Of a stretch of 64,000 nucleotides of DNA, positions 16,552 through 25,275 are shown in pieces. Where the stretch lies: contig JAEZYE010000059.1 of assembly GCA_023419315.1 (NCBI GenBank), positions 38,867-102,866 of the forward strand, written 5' to 3'. The translations under genes and the position numbers were made by a program. Source of the DNA: Pseudomonadota bacterium. GTDB lineage: Bacteria > Pseudomonadota > Gammaproteobacteria > Xanthomonadales > Xanthomonadaceae. The first letter of the stretch is position 1. Each line of letters begins with the position of its first letter. The notes under the pieces were generated by a model. That model saw nothing but the letters and a program-made list of their open reading frames with translations. It made no database searches and was not told the origin of the DNA.

Positions 16552-18305
16552 GCCTTGGCCCAGGTGTCACGCAAGGTGACGCTGCGGTTGAACACGGGCG
16601 TGCCGGCGGCGTGGTCGTAGCGATCGGCGACGAAGTAGCCCAGACGCTCGAACTGGAACGACTGTTCCGGCGCGGCGTTCGCGGCGGCCGGCTCGACGAA
16701 ACCCTGCACGGTGCGGCGTGAATCCGGATTGAGGTAATCGCGGTACGTCTTGCCTTCGGATTCGTCATCCGGGTCGGCGACCGTGAAGAGGCGGTCGTAC
16801 AGGCGCACTTCGGCGGCCACCGCATGCCGCGCGCTGACCCAATGGATGGTGCCCTTGATCTTGCGTTCCGCGCCGGCCATGCCCGGGCGCGATTCCGGAT
16901 CCAGCCAGCCGCGCAGTTCGACGATGCGGCCGTCGGCGTCCTTGATCACCTCGTCGCAGCGCACGATGCCGGCGCCACGCAGGCGCACTTCGCCGCCGGT
17001 GGTCAGGCGCTTGAAGCCCTTCGGCGGCACTTCCTCGAAATCCTCGCGCTCGATCCACAACTCGCGTGAGAACGGTACATCGCGCTTGCCGAATGCTTCG
17101 TCCTTCGGGTGGTTGGAGAAGCTCAACGTTTCCGCATGATCGTCCGGCAGGTTGGTCAGCACCAGCTTGACCGGATCGATCACCGCCATGCGACGCGGCG
17201 CGGCGGCGTCCAGCGCATCGCGCAGCGCGCCTTCCAGGATGCTGTAGTCGAGCAGCGAGTTCTGCTTGCTGATGCCGACGCGGTCCACCATCAGGCGCAG
17301 CGCGGCCGGCGTGTAGCCACGGCGGCGGATGCCCTGCAGGGTCGGCATGCGCGGGTCGTCCCAGCCATCGACAAGGCCGTCGTTGACCATCGCCAGCAGC
17401 TTGCGCTTGCTCATCACCAGGTAATTGAAATTGAGGCGCGAGAATTCGATCTGACGCGGCTTGCTGGCCTCGTTCGGCAGTCCGCGTGCAAGCAGCGGCG
17501 CGATCAGCTCCGGCGAATGCGCCAGGTCCACCTTGTCGACGCACCAGTCGTACAGCGGCCGGTGATCTTCGAACTCCAGCGTGCACAGCGAATGGGTGAT
17601 GCCTTCCACGGCGTCGCTCAGCGAATGCGCGTAGTCGTACATCGGGTAGATCGGCCAGTCATTGCCGGTGTTCTGGTGTTCGACATGCTTGATGCGGTAG
17701 ATCGCCGGATCGCGCAGGTTGATGTTGCCGCTGGCCATGTCGATCTTCGCGCGCAGCGTGCGCGCGCCGTCGGGGAATTCACCGGCGCGCATGCGCTGGA
17801 ACAGGTCCAGGTTTTCCTCGACCGAGCGATCGCGCCAAGGCGACGGCCGGCCCGGTTCGGTGAGCGAGCCGCGGTATTCGCGCACCTGCTCGGCGCTGAG
17901 ATCGCACACGAACGCATCGCCCTGGCGGATCAGCTTGAGCGCGGACTGGTAGAACACTTCGAAGTAGTCGGACGCGTGGCGCAGATCGTTCCAGTCGAAG
18001 CCGAGCCAGCGCACGTCGTCCTGGATGGCGCGGACGTATTCCGGGTCTTCCTTGGCCGGATTGGTGTCATCCAGGCGCAGGTTGCAGACGCCGCCGAACT
18101 CGCCGGCGATGCCGAAGTCCAGGCAGATCGCCTTGGCATGGCCGATATGCAGATAGCCGTTGGGTTCCGGCGGAAAGCGCGTCTTGACGCTGTGATGGCG
18201 GCCGCTGGCGAGGTCGTCGCGGACGATCTGGCGGATGAAGTCCCGCTTTTCGGGGGAAACGCCTTCGACGGCGGGATCGGCGGCGGGGGAGGAATTCTCG
18301 GACAT
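16548..18305 (-). CDS. glnS: glutaminyl-tRNA synthetase
   Basis: Charges tRNA-Gln with glutamine; class I synthetase, 585 residues. Start chosen at MSENSSPAAD; a TTG seven codons upstream is less likely. The ATP signature PPEPNGYLHIGHAKAI (HIGH) and the KMSKS-like LVMSKRKL are both present, with the two anticodon-binding beta barrels after about residue 350. An N-terminal leader of about 30 residues precedes the catalytic domain. A tRNA-Gln(TTG), one of its substrates, is encoded at 59442-59517. Confidence 0.97.
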   Translation of the reverse strand: MSENSSPAADPAVEGVSPEKRDFIRQIVRDDLASGRHHSVKTRFPPEPNGYLHIGHAKAICLDFGIAGEFGGVCNLRLDDTNPAKEDPEYVRAIQDDVRWLGFDWNDLRHASDYFEVFYQSALKLIRQGDAFVCDLSAEQVREYRGSLTEPGRPSPWRDRSVEENLDLFQRMRAGEFPDGARTLRAKIDMASGNINLRDPAIYRIKHVEHQNTGNDWPIYPMYDYAHSLSDAVEGITHSLCTLEFEDHRPLYDWCVDKVDLAHSPELIAPLLARGLPNEASKPRQIEFSRLNFNYLVMSKRKLLAMVNDGLVDGWDDPRMPTLQGIRRRGYTPAALRLMVDRVGISKQNSLLDYSILEGALRDALDAAAPRRMAVIDPVKLVLTNLPDDHAETLSFSNHPKDEAFGKRDVPFSRELWIEREDFEEVPPKGFKRLTTGGEVRLRGAGIVRCDEVIKDADGRIVELRGWLDPESRPGMAGAERKIKGTIHWVSARHAVAAEVRLYDRLFTVADPDDESEGKTYRDYLNPDSRRTVQGFVEPAAANAAPEQSFQFERLGYFVADRYDHAAGTPVFNRSVTLRDTWAKA

Positions 18306-18437
18306 GCGGGCGCTTGCGACGGTCAAACCGCAAGTTTAGCCGCTGCCCGCGCTGGCGTCGTCACGGCCCGGGCAGAGGCCGTCCGCCCGCGACATGGCTG
18401 CCGTATGCTGCGGCCCCGTCCTTCGAGCGCAGTCGCC

Positions 18438-19106
18438 ATGAGCCGTCCCGTCCTCGTCATCGGCAACAAGAACTACTCGTCGTGGTCGCTCCGCCCTTGG
18501 CTGTTGATGCGCGAAGCCGGCATCGATTTCGAGGAAATACGGCTGCCGCTGGACACTCCGGCGTTCTTCGCCGAAGTCCACCGTCATTCGCCGACCGGGC
18601 GCGTCCCGGCCTTGCGCGACGGAAACGTGCATATCTGGGATTCGCTGGCGATCTGCGAATACGTCAACGAACGCTGGCTGGAGGGCCGGGGCTGGCCGGC
18701 CGATCGCGCGGCGCGCGCGGTCGCGCGTGCGGCGGCGGCGGAGATGCATTCGGGTTTCGCGGCGTTGCGCACGCAATTGCCGATGAACAGCAGACGCCGC
18801 CCCGACGCGTATCGCTGGGATGAAGCGGCGCAACGCGACATCGAGCGCGTGCAGGCACTGTGGTCCGAACTGCGCGGTCAGGCTGCGCATGCGGGGGAAT
18901 TCCTGTGCGGCGCATTCGGGATTGTCGATGCGATGTACGCGCCGGTCGCGATCCGCTTCGAAGGCTACGGCGTTCCGGTGGATGAAGCGGCACGGCGGTA
19001 CATGGATGCCTTGTTCGCGCTGCCCGCCATGCGTGAATGGCGCGACGCCGCCGAGCATGAAGCCGAATCCATCGCCGACACCGAAGCGCGACGCCAACCG
19101 CTGTGA
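18438..19106 (+). CDS. glutathione S-transferase family protein
   Basis: A 222-residue cytosolic GST. The thioredoxin-like N-terminal domain has NYSSWSLRPWLLMREAG, with the likely catalytic Ser/Tyr, and the glutathione gamma-glutamyl motif as IWDSLAICEYV. The all-helical C-terminal domain runs from about residue 85. The sequence resembles the GST group common in proteobacteria of which maleylacetoacetate isomerase and YfcF are characterised relatives; substrate unknown. The ATG at 18438 gives the family start. It is divergent from glnS, with 132 bases of intergenic DNA between them. Confidence 0.9.
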   Translation: MSRPVLVIGNKNYSSWSLRPWLLMREAGIDFEEIRLPLDTPAFFAEVHRHSPTGRVPALRDGNVHIWDSLAICEYVNERWLEGRGWPADRAARAVARAAAAEMHSGFAALRTQLPMNSRRRPDAYRWDEAAQRDIERVQALWSELRGQAAHAGEFLCGAFGIVDAMYAPVAIRFEGYGVPVDEAARRYMDALFALPAMREWRDAAEHEAESIADTEARRQPL

Positions 19107-19224
19107 AGGCCGCGCCTGCGCCGGACCGTGCAGCATCGTGCAAGGACGGACGAGCAATGGGCTAACGCTGGCCGCGCCCGCGGCGGGATGCTGTGCGCCG
19201 TCATCCACATCCACGGAGTCAACG

Positions 19225-20223
19225 ATGGACAGCGCATTTCCCCGCCGCACGCTTGGCCGTGACGGCCTGACCGTTTCCAGCCTCGGCCTCGGCTGCATGG
19301 GCATGTCGGATTTCTACGGCCCCAGTGACGAAGCCGAAAACCTGGCCGTGCTCCACCATGCAATCGACATCGGCATCGATTTCCTCGACACCGCTGACAT
19401 GTACGGCGTCGGCCGCAACGAAGAGTTGCTGGCGAAGGTGCTGAAGACGCGGCGTGACGCCGTCGTGCTGGCGACCAAGTTCGGCAATGTGCGGGCGGCG
19501 AACGGGGATTTCCTCGGTATCGATGGCCGGCCCGAATATGTGGCCGCCGCCTGCGACGCCAGCCTCAAGCGGCTGGGCGTGGAGCACATCGACCTGTACT
19601 ACCAGCACCGTGTCGATCCGAACGTGCCGATCGAGGACACCATCGGCGCGATGGCGCGGCTGGTCGAGGCCGGCAAGGTGCGCCACCTCGGTCTGTCGGA
19701 AGCATCCGGTGCGACCGTGCGGCGCGCGGCAGCGGTCCATCCGATCGCGGCCCTGCAGAGCGAATACTCGTTGTGGACGCGCGATGTCGAAAGCGATGCG
19801 TTGCTGGCATGCCGCGAACTCGGCATCGGCTTCGTCGCCTACAGTCCGCTCGGCCGCGGCTTTCTCACCGGCGCCATCCGCAATACCGGCGAACTCGCCG
19901 CCAACGACTGGCGTCGGCAGAACCCGCGGTTCCAGGACGGCAACATCGATGTGAACCAGCAGTTGGTGCAAGCGGTGGAGGCCCTGGCGCAGGCGCGCGG
20001 TTGTACGCCGGCGCAACTGGCGCTGGCGTGGCTGCTGCATCGCGGCCCGGACATCGTGCCGATCCCCGGCACGCGGCGGATGTCGCGCCTCGACGAAAAC
20101 GCCGGCGCGGCGGGCATTGTGCTGACCGAAGCCGAGCTCGATGATCTGGCCGCGGTGCTTGCACGCCATCAAGTCGCCGGCACGCGTTATCCGAGCGCAG
20201 GCATGGCGTCCGTCAACGCATGA
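19225..20223 (+). CDS. aldo/keto reductase
   Basis: NADPH-dependent aldo/keto reductase, 332 residues, (beta/alpha)8 barrel. The catalytic tetrad is visible: Asp and Tyr in FLDTADMYGVGRNEE, Lys in VLATKFGN, and His in LYYQHRVDP. The coenzyme-binding end is PIPGTRRMSRLDEN. It looks like the AKR13-type reductases annotated as general stress or oxidative-stress aldo/keto reductases; the substrate cannot be inferred. The 118 bases before it have no clear regulator operator that I can see. Confidence 0.94.
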   Translation: MDSAFPRRTLGRDGLTVSSLGLGCMGMSDFYGPSDEAENLAVLHHAIDIGIDFLDTADMYGVGRNEELLAKVLKTRRDAVVLATKFGNVRAANGDFLGIDGRPEYVAAACDASLKRLGVEHIDLYYQHRVDPNVPIEDTIGAMARLVEAGKVRHLGLSEASGATVRRAAAVHPIAALQSEYSLWTRDVESDALLACRELGIGFVAYSPLGRGFLTGAIRNTGELAANDWRRQNPRFQDGNIDVNQQLVQAVEALAQARGCTPAQLALAWLLHRGPDIVPIPGTRRMSRLDENAGAAGIVLTEAELDDLAAVLARHQVAGTRYPSAGMASVNA

Positions 20224-20303
20224 ATCCATGACGGGAAGCGAACGGCCGGCACGCGCAGGGCGGCGTATGCTGGCCGTCGTTCCGGCGTTCGCGAGGTTCC
20301 CGC

Positions 20304-20576
20304 ATGCAGATCGTCTATCTGGCCGACAACCTGTTCGACGCGCATCTGGTCAAGCACGCGCTGGAGGATGCCGGGATTCCCGCATTCGTGTTCGGCGAGT
20401 CGTTGATGGGCGGCATGGGTGAGTTGCCGCTGTTCGGCGTGCTGCGGGTCGGCGTGCCGGATGCCGCCATGCCCGAAGCGCAGGACCTGATCGCCGGACT
20501 GTCGTTCGGGCGTGCCGAAGCCGATTCAACCGGCGCGATGGACGAAGACGGGGACGGCTGGCCGTCGCCCGCCTGA
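20304..20576 (+). CDS. DUF2007 domain small protein
   Basis: A 90-residue protein whose first 70 residues form the DUF2007 fold: MQIVYLADNLFDAHLVKHAL, then AGIPAFVFGESL, a glycine/methionine loop, and LRVGVPDAAMPEAQDLI. DUF2007 is annotated as a putative signal-transducing or regulatory-subunit fold without a proven function. The acidic C-terminal tail is probably disordered. It ends 12 bases from the convergent stop of the glycoamidase gene. Confidence 0.85.
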   Translation: MQIVYLADNLFDAHLVKHALEDAGIPAFVFGESLMGGMGELPLFGVLRVGVPDAAMPEAQDLIAGLSFGRAEADSTGAMDEDGDGWPSPA

Positions 20577-20588
20577 CAAACGCTCGCG

Positions 20589-22247
20589 TCATTGCGGGCA
20601 GTGTGCGGGTGCGTCCTGTGTCGTGCTGTCCTCGGTGAACCAGCCGTTGGTGGTGGCGATGCGGCGTGACCAGCAGCGTCCCTCGCTGTCCTGGCGACTG
20701 AATATCTGGCGCGAATGACCCGTAGCGCGGCGTTGTTCACGCGGCACCTCCTGCGTGTACGCGGCTTCGCCCTCGAAACGGTTCCCGATGCGAATCCACT
20801 GCGCATCCCGACCGTCGCCCGCATCGCGATACGCCTCGTTCGCTTCGATCACCAGATCCGTGGTGAGGCGCGGATGCCCGGACACCGGCGCGGTGCGGAT
20901 GCCGCCATCCAGGCGCACATCGAGGATCTGCTCGTGCTGCAACGGTGTTTCGCCGTCGCGTTGGCGGGTGATGCGTTGGCGATCACGCCACTGCGCCTGC
21001 AAGCGATCATCGGATTCATCACGGCTCCAACGGTGCGTGCCTTGCATGCCGATGTCGTATTGGATCGTGATCTGTTCGCGCCCGGAACCCTCGTCGACCC
21101 AGCCCGAAATGTGCAGTCGGTGCGCGCCCTCGACTTCCAGCCGATGGCCGCCTTCCTCGCCATGGATCGGATGGCTCAGGACCAGGGGTTCCAACCGGTG
21201 TCCGGTGAGTGCGCCTCGCGTCCTGCGGCCCTGCGCGTTACGCCAGACATGCAGCTGCGGCAGCAGCGTCCAGCCGGCCGCGTCGGGCGCCAGCCCGATC
21301 ACGCGCACGCGCAGTTCATGCGGCTTGCCGTCGTTGAGCAGACCGATGAAGGGCGACAAGTCGAACCGCTGCGGGCGAAGATCGAACGTGTGCGGCGCGG
21401 GAATCGCATACCAGAGGAAAGGATTGGACCAGCCGCCCGTATAGATATGCGGGTAGGGGGCGGCGAGCCCAGCGATCTTGCCGTCGACCAGCACCTGCAC
21501 CTCGCGATACGGACCGTGTTCGGCGCGGCAGGAATAGCCTTCCTGGTTCGCCGTGAGATACCAGAATTCCTCGCAGCCGCCGCCTGAGCCGTTGGCGTAC
21601 ACCTCGGCGACCAGCCGGCGCGTATCGATCGGCAGCACGAATCCACCGGCCAGATCCGCGCCGACGCGGTGCGCGTTGTCCAGCGGCTGCACGCTGTCCG
21701 CGCTGTCGAGCGCCGGATGCCGCGCGTCGCTCATGTAGAAGCTGAGCGTGGCGCGGATGTCGAAGATGCCGGTGTACGTTTCGTTGACCAGATTGCCCAG
21801 TTCCATGACGACGGGCTGCTCACGATGGAGCAGGGGCGCGTAGGCGCTGACGTCCTTTTCGACATGCCAGCGGATGCCCTCGCGCGATGGCTCGGGCGTG
21901 CTGGTGCGCAGCACGGTCACGCCGCCGATGCTGATCAGTCCCATGCGGTCGTACTGCCGGCCCTTCACGCTGCCTTCCAGATCCAGGACGACCTTGTGCC
22001 AAGGCCCGGCGCAGTCGGCCGGCGGCGTGAACAGGTTCCGGTAGGGCTCGAAATCAGCGAAACCGTGGCGGACGATCTCGACGGTGCAGACGCGGGTGTC
22101 CGGTCGTTCAACGGCGGGTTCGGCGGTACGCGGATCGTCCCAGTCGCTACCGAAGCGATCGCGCGGCTCGGCGGCGTGTGCGCTCGATGAAGCGAGGGCG
22201 ATGAACAGGGCTGCGGTGGCGGAAATCGAAAAGCGCATGGTTTGCAT
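20589..22247 (-). CDS. secreted PNGase A-like peptide-N-glycosidase (glycoamidase)
   Basis: Exported protein of 552 residues with signal peptide at about 1-25 (ending SSSAHA). The mature N-terminal domain matches the plant/fungal peptide-N-glycosidase A family: TPPADCAGPWHKVVLDLEG, KGRQYDRMG, ILRTST-like VLRTSTPEPSREGI, WHVEKDVSAY, and LGNLVNETYTGIFDI appear in the family order. Family members cleave the Asn-GlcNAc bond of N-glycoproteins. Cysteines are spread over the chain, as expected for a periplasmic or secreted enzyme. Start at 22247, preceded by TTGGATCG; an ATG at 22238 is possible. Activity is inferred from family only. Confidence 0.85.
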   Translation of the reverse strand: MQTMRFSISATAALFIALASSSAHAAEPRDRFGSDWDDPRTAEPAVERPDTRVCTVEIVRHGFADFEPYRNLFTPPADCAGPWHKVVLDLEGSVKGRQYDRMGLISIGGVTVLRTSTPEPSREGIRWHVEKDVSAYAPLLHREQPVVMELGNLVNETYTGIFDIRATLSFYMSDARHPALDSADSVQPLDNAHRVGADLAGGFVLPIDTRRLVAEVYANGSGGGCEEFWYLTANQEGYSCRAEHGPYREVQVLVDGKIAGLAAPYPHIYTGGWSNPFLWYAIPAPHTFDLRPQRFDLSPFIGLLNDGKPHELRVRVIGLAPDAAGWTLLPQLHVWRNAQGRRTRGALTGHRLEPLVLSHPIHGEEGGHRLEVEGAHRLHISGWVDEGSGREQITIQYDIGMQGTHRWSRDESDDRLQAQWRDRQRITRQRDGETPLQHEQILDVRLDGGIRTAPVSGHPRLTTDLVIEANEAYRDAGDGRDAQWIRIGNRFEGEAAYTQEVPREQRRATGHSRQIFSRQDSEGRCWSRRIATTNGWFTEDSTTQDAPAHCPQ

Positions 22248-22361
22248 CGATCCAAATGTGAACCGGGAGACTAGCACCGCGGGTGCCGGGCACAACAGTG
22301 CAGGCTTGAAACCCCGCCACGCGGGCCCACGTCATCAGGATTCCACTCAAGCGAGGTTTCC

Positions 22362-23012
22362 ATGCTCGGTATCGGCGCTTTCAAGCAACGCATGCCGCGG
22401 CCGGAAGATATGTTGCCGGGCCGCCCCCACGCACTGCCGTTGAACGACAGCCACTTCGTCCATGGCCGTCCGCTGCGCGTGGATACGCAGGGTTTGCTGC
22501 AGGTGGAGTTCGGCATGGGCTGCTTCTGGGGTGCGGAACGGAAGTTCTGGAGCCTGCCCGGCGTATACACGACGGCCGTCGGCTATGCCGGTGGCGGCAC
22601 GCCCAATCCGACGTATGAAGAAGTGTGCTCCGGGCAGACCGGCCACAACGAAGTCGTGCGCGTCGTCTATGACCCCAAGCAGATCGACTTCGCGCAACTG
22701 CTGCAGGTGTTCTGGGAAAACCACGATCCGACCCAGGGCATGCGGCAGGGCAACGACGTCGGTACGCAATACCGTTCGGCCATCCTGTGTCACACCGTCG
22801 AGCAATACGACGCCGCCATGGCCAGCCGCGACATGTTTCAGCAGCGCCTGCGCGAAGCGGGATACGGTGACATCACGACCGAAATCGTCCACCCCGCGCC
22901 GGAGTTCTATTACGCCGAGGATTACCACCAGCAGTACCTGGCGAAGAATCCCAACGGCTACTGCGGGCTGGGCGGCACCGGCGTCAGTTGTGCGATCGGG
23001 CTGGACGCCTGA
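22362..23012 (+). CDS. msrA: peptide-methionine (S)-S-oxide reductase
   Basis: Reduces methionine-S-sulfoxide in proteins. 216 residues, with an N-terminal extension of about 45 residues like E. coli MsrA. The catalytic cysteine is at 54 in GMGCFWGAER, followed by the substrate loop GYAGG and, at the C-terminus, the resolving-cysteine region GYCGLGGTGVSC. The conserved TGHNEVVRVVYDP strand is present. GAGG lies 6 bases before the ATG. Divergent from the glycoamidase gene. Confidence 0.97.
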   Translation: MLGIGAFKQRMPRPEDMLPGRPHALPLNDSHFVHGRPLRVDTQGLLQVEFGMGCFWGAERKFWSLPGVYTTAVGYAGGGTPNPTYEEVCSGQTGHNEVVRVVYDPKQIDFAQLLQVFWENHDPTQGMRQGNDVGTQYRSAILCHTVEQYDAAMASRDMFQQRLREAGYGDITTEIVHPAPEFYYAEDYHQQYLAKNPNGYCGLGGTGVSCAIGLDA

Positions 23013-23063
23013 GTTGCGGGGAAACGCGATCCGCGCGCCGTTGCGCGCGGCTTCGCGGCGCAG

Positions 23064-23705
23064 TCAGAGCTTGCTGATTCCGCAGACGTAGATCACCTCG
23101 CACGCACCGCCGCCACTGTCGGTGCGGGAGGTCGAACTGCGCCAGCGCCAGCCGTCGCTGGCATTGGCCTCCACCAGCCAACCGTCGATGCGCACGCGGT
23201 CATCGCGGCGAATCGTCGCCAGCGTGCGCGCCACCGCATCGTTGCCCGGGATGAGGTGCATGTTCGCGCTGCTGCGCGCGATCTCGGAGGGTTCAAGCGG
23301 TGGCTGGTCGCTCCACCGGTAGTGATACCAGCGCGATGACTGGCTGATGTCGAGTGCGCCGATGACGTCGTCATCGGCCATGCGCTTCCAGCCGAGCGCG
23401 AGGTCGGTGGGCGAAAGCTCGGCTTCTCGACCGGAGCGATAGTCTTCGCGCGACAGCACGCGCGCCTGCACGCTGAAGCCGGCGAGCGGTGTCAGCGTGG
23501 CGGCCTGCAACGCGAATGGCCGCACGCCGTCGGGCACGTCCGTCTGCAAGGGTTCCTCGCCCGCGGCGACGCGGGCGGGAAGCGGGCAGTCGAGGCTGAT
23601 GTCGGCAGCGGCGACCGGCGCGCGCGTGCCGGAGCCGGATTCGGAAAACCACCAGCCCGCCAGGCCGACGATCAGCCCGAGGACAAGCAGCGTTCGCAGG
23701 CTCAA
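23064..23705 (-). CDS. membrane-anchored unknown protein (TTG start, coupled to tal)
   Basis: A 213-residue protein with no recognised family. One N-terminal hydrophobic anchor (LRTLLVLGLIVGLAGWWF) is followed by a periplasmic region with four cysteines, one near the anchor and three at or near the extreme C-terminus (GACEVIYVCGISKL). Conserved-looking features are GWKRMADDDVIGALDISQSS and WYHYRW. The start is a TTG that overlaps the tal stop as TTGA; no better start lies nearby. The C-terminal half (LIPGNDAVARTLATIRRDDRV) looks like a small beta-rich domain. Function unknown. Confidence 0.75.
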   Translation of the reverse strand: MSLRTLLVLGLIVGLAGWWFSESGSGTRAPVAAADISLDCPLPARVAAGEEPLQTDVPDGVRPFALQAATLTPLAGFSVQARVLSREDYRSGREAELSPTDLALGWKRMADDDVIGALDISQSSRWYHYRWSDQPPLEPSEIARSSANMHLIPGNDAVARTLATIRRDDRVRIDGWLVEANASDGWRWRSSTSRTDSGGGACEVIYVCGISKL

Positions 23706-24685
23706 GCGTTGGCCGTTTCGGTCAGGCGCTGGGCGATGGTCTGGCGCAGCGCGACCAGATCCTTGGCGAAGGTTTCGATGCCGGTGGCGAGTTTTTCCTT
23801 CGCCATGGGATCGGCCTCGATGGCGGCCGCGAAGCTGTCCGCGTTGACCGGCGCCGCCGAGTGGCCGGTGGCCGCCGAAGCAGTGAGCTTGCGCGGCAGA
23901 TCGCCGTGGTCCGCTTCCAGCTTTTCCAGCAGATCCGGCGAAATGGTCAGGCGGTCGCAGCCGGCCAGTGCTTCGATCTGCGCCGTGGAGCGGAACGATG
24001 CGCCCATCACCACCGTCGGCGAGCCGCGGCGCTTGAATTCCTGATACACGCCGCGCACGAACACCACGCCCGGATCTTCGTCGATCGTCGCGGGCGTCTG
24101 GCCTTGCGCGACATACCAGTCGAGGATGCGGCCGACGAAAGGCGAAATCAGGAACGCACCGGCTTCGGCGCACGCGATGGCCTGCGTCGGGTTGAAGATC
24201 AGGGTGAGGTTGCAGTCGATGCCTTCGGCTTGCAGCTGGCGCGCGGCTTCCACGCCTTCCCAGGTCGAAGCGACCTTGATCAGGATGCGATCGCGGCCGA
24301 TGTTGCGGTCCGCGTACATCGCCACGAACTTGCGCGCCTTGGCGACGGTGGCGGCGGTGTCGTAAGCGAGGTCGGCGTCGACTTCGGTCGATACGCGGCC
24401 CGGAATCAGTTCGCTGAGCATCGCGCCCACGCCGACGGTCAGCCGGTCGGCGACTTCATTGACGATCGTGTCGCGATCGCCCTGCTGCGCCCGCGCCCAG
24501 GCCAGTTCACGCTCGATCAGATCGGCATAGACCGGCAGATCCAGCGCCTTCTTCACCAGCGTGGGATTGGTCGTGCAGTCCACCGGCTTCAGGCGCTTGA
24601 TCGCGTCGTAGTCGCCGGTATCGGCGACGACGACCGACAACTCGCGCAGTTGGGCCAGTTTGGACGGGGCAGCGGGGGCGTTCAT
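23702..24685 (-). CDS. tal: transaldolase
   Basis: Pentose-phosphate enzyme that moves a dihydroxyacetone unit between sugar phosphates. 327 residues, the TalA/TalB class. Schiff-base lysine in ILIKVASTWEG, the N-terminal signature CTTNPTLVKKAL, and GRILDWYV near the active site are all visible. Start at MNAPAAPSK; a GTG three codons earlier is in frame. Downstream a membrane-anchored unknown is coupled through TTGA. Confidence 0.97.
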   Translation of the reverse strand: MNAPAAPSKLAQLRELSVVVADTGDYDAIKRLKPVDCTTNPTLVKKALDLPVYADLIERELAWARAQQGDRDTIVNEVADRLTVGVGAMLSELIPGRVSTEVDADLAYDTAATVAKARKFVAMYADRNIGRDRILIKVASTWEGVEAARQLQAEGIDCNLTLIFNPTQAIACAEAGAFLISPFVGRILDWYVAQGQTPATIDEDPGVVFVRGVYQEFKRRGSPTVVMGASFRSTAQIEALAGCDRLTISPDLLEKLEADHGDLPRKLTASAATGHSAAPVNADSFAAAIEADPMAKEKLATGIETFAKDLVALRQTIAQRLTETANA

Positions 24686-24760
24686 TCGGATCACTCGCGT
24701 GGGGGCAAAGGACGCACAGTATGCCCTGCGAGGCGCGGCAGTTCAGCCGCGCAGCCCGCT

Positions 24761-25171
24761 TCAGATCTGCGCGCGGCTCACGCCGGCGACACGCAGCCGC
24801 AGATGGCGGCCGCCCGGCGCATCCCAATCGATCGACTGGCCGATGGACAGGCCGAGCAAGGCGCTGCCGACCGGCGCAAGCACGGACACGCGGCCCTGAT
24901 CGACATTGGCTTCATGCGGATAGACCAGCGTGAGCTGGTGTGTTTCGCCGGTCAGTTCGTCCTGGCATTCGACCAGTGAATGCATCGTCACGACGCCGTC
25001 GGGAATCTGATCCGGTTCCAGGATTTCGGCGCGATTGAGTTCGTTGAGCAGCGCTTCGGCCGCCGGCTGGTTGCGGTGCGCCGGAGATTCAAGCAGGGCT
25101 TCCAGGCGGTTGATGTCCGCGCTGGAAATGATGATGGACGGCGGCAGGCCGCTGGTGGGTGCGTTGCTCAT
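24761..25171 (-). CDS. rnk: nucleoside diphosphate kinase regulator, Rnk/GreA family
   Basis: Rnk-like protein of 136 residues: a short N-terminal helical hairpin (IIISSADINRLEALLES) and the GreA/GreB C-terminal FKBP-like domain (QLTLVYPHEANVDQGRVSVL, then GSALLGLSIGQSIDW). It lacks the long coiled coil of GreA, as Rnk does. Rnk binds RNA polymerase and influences NTP pools in enterobacteria and pseudomonads. Start MSNAPTSG is preceded by GGAG at good spacing; an ATG at 25183 is in frame. Confidence 0.9.
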   Translation of the reverse strand: MSNAPTSGLPPSIIISSADINRLEALLESPAHRNQPAAEALLNELNRAEILEPDQIPDGVVTMHSLVECQDELTGETHQLTLVYPHEANVDQGRVSVLAPVGSALLGLSIGQSIDWDAPGGRHLRLRVAGVSRAQI

Positions 25172-25275
25172 CGGAGGCTCCATTTTGTTCGTGAACAAGA
25201 AAACGGGCGCCGCGTTTCCGCGTCGCCCTTGAGAATCAAATTGTCGGCGTACCGTAGCGGGTGAACCGCGATGGT

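Noticed and set aside
17109..18437. Plus-strand open frame upstream of and fused to the GST
   Set aside because: It is antisense to glnS; the GST family N-terminus begins at 18438.
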